61,458 nt of DNA from CAWGCA01 sp963820955 (GTDB lineage Bacteria > Pseudomonadota > Gammaproteobacteria > Chromatiales > Chromatiaceae): the NCBI GenBank assembly GCA_963820955.1, contig CAWGCA010000013.1, forward strand, positions 1-61,458, in the 5' to 3' direction. Below, one piece after another: positions 61,337-61,458 of the stretch. The first letter of the stretch is position 1. The number at the start of each line of letters is the position of its first letter. The notes under the pieces are model-generated. The model did no database searches. It saw nothing but the letters and a program-made list of their open reading frames with translations, and was not told the DNA's origin. A program made the translations under genes and the position numbers.

Positions 61337-61458
61337 AAAACAGCTTTACGTTTTATAATCGATAATAATTCCGTAAAAAATAGCATATTACATAATTAAG
61401 TTACAATTCTCCAAACACAGGGTGATTAGATGAAAAATTACCCACTCGATCAGCGGAA

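Noticed and set aside
1..61458. CRISPR array, rRNA or complete tRNA genes
   Set aside because: No regularly spaced repeats and no rRNA or complete tRNA sequence recognised on reading both strands.

Overview
The window does not read as one continuous genome. Bases 1 to about 8,738 look planctomycete-like: a DUF1559 pseudopilin, a GspJ-type pseudopilin, GspK, YegS-kinase, ion-channel and RND-transporter fragments, and a minus-strand operon of NifX-type cofactor-binding proteins and ferredoxin-containing MinD-like ATPases. Almost every gene there carries one or more indels, and several stop abruptly against an unrelated gene. At about 8,738 an RND transporter fragment joins, in mid-gene, an FtsX-type ABC permease of gammaproteobacterial character. 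From there to the right end the gene content (YbbA/YbbP/TesA, RegB/RegA, VPLPA-type PEP-CTERM proteins, MlaC, BCCT) fits a gammaproteobacterium. I suspect an assembly chimera at 8,738, but only read data could prove it.

Layout of the right part. 8.7-11.6 kb: YbbP-YbbA with divergent TesA esterase. 12.3-17.2 kb: an extracytoplasmic redox/flavinylation cluster (TlpA, ApbE, DUF3570 barrel, DUF4266 lipoprotein, second TlpA). 17.2-21.2 kb: two PEP-CTERM proteins flanking a di-heme peroxidase-like protein. 21.2-23.4 kb: RegB/RegA two-component pair preceded by two good RegA/RegR-type boxes. 23.4-31.9 kb: MlaC, a hydrolase/ABC/DUF1611 operon, a BT1-type transporter, an Asp/Glu racemase and endonuclease I. 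31.9-40.2 kb: two inverted 2,425-bp copies of an IS4-family element whose transposase carries an N-terminal DruA-like (DUF4338) domain, each with its own 8-bp target duplication, on either side of a BCCT transporter. 40.2-45.2 kb: a mobile-element graveyard with an IS1182 fragment, a decayed mobile-element protein, an IS481-like integrase pseudogene split by a group II intron that has lost most of its maturase, and an IS5 pseudogene with two in-frame stops.

45.3-55.7 kb is the highlight: one compact ten-gene minus-strand operon that combines both known bacterial small-protein tagging chemistries. Promoter-proximal genes form a ubiquitin-like set: FHA-like/RING protein, ThiF/E1, E2-like protein with HPN and a following Cys, an unknown protein, a 94-aa beta-grasp Ubl and a JAMM protease. 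Promoter-distal genes form a pupylation set: Mpa/ARC-like AAA ATPase, Dop-like enzyme, a 66-aa Pup-like protein ending Gly-Gly-Gln, and a PafA ligase fused to a TPR tail. Most genes overlap or abut. No proteasome subunit is present in the window. A divergent XRE regulator and a 1,311-aa STAND/NLR-like protein (transglutaminase-like protease, NB-ARC, WD40) follow at 56.0-60.5 kb, then a tRNA 3'-half-like sequence at 60.76-60.81 kb that may be an attachment site, and a broken VapBC-type pair. I read 45-61 kb as a stress or defence island bounded by mobile DNA. That function is inference.
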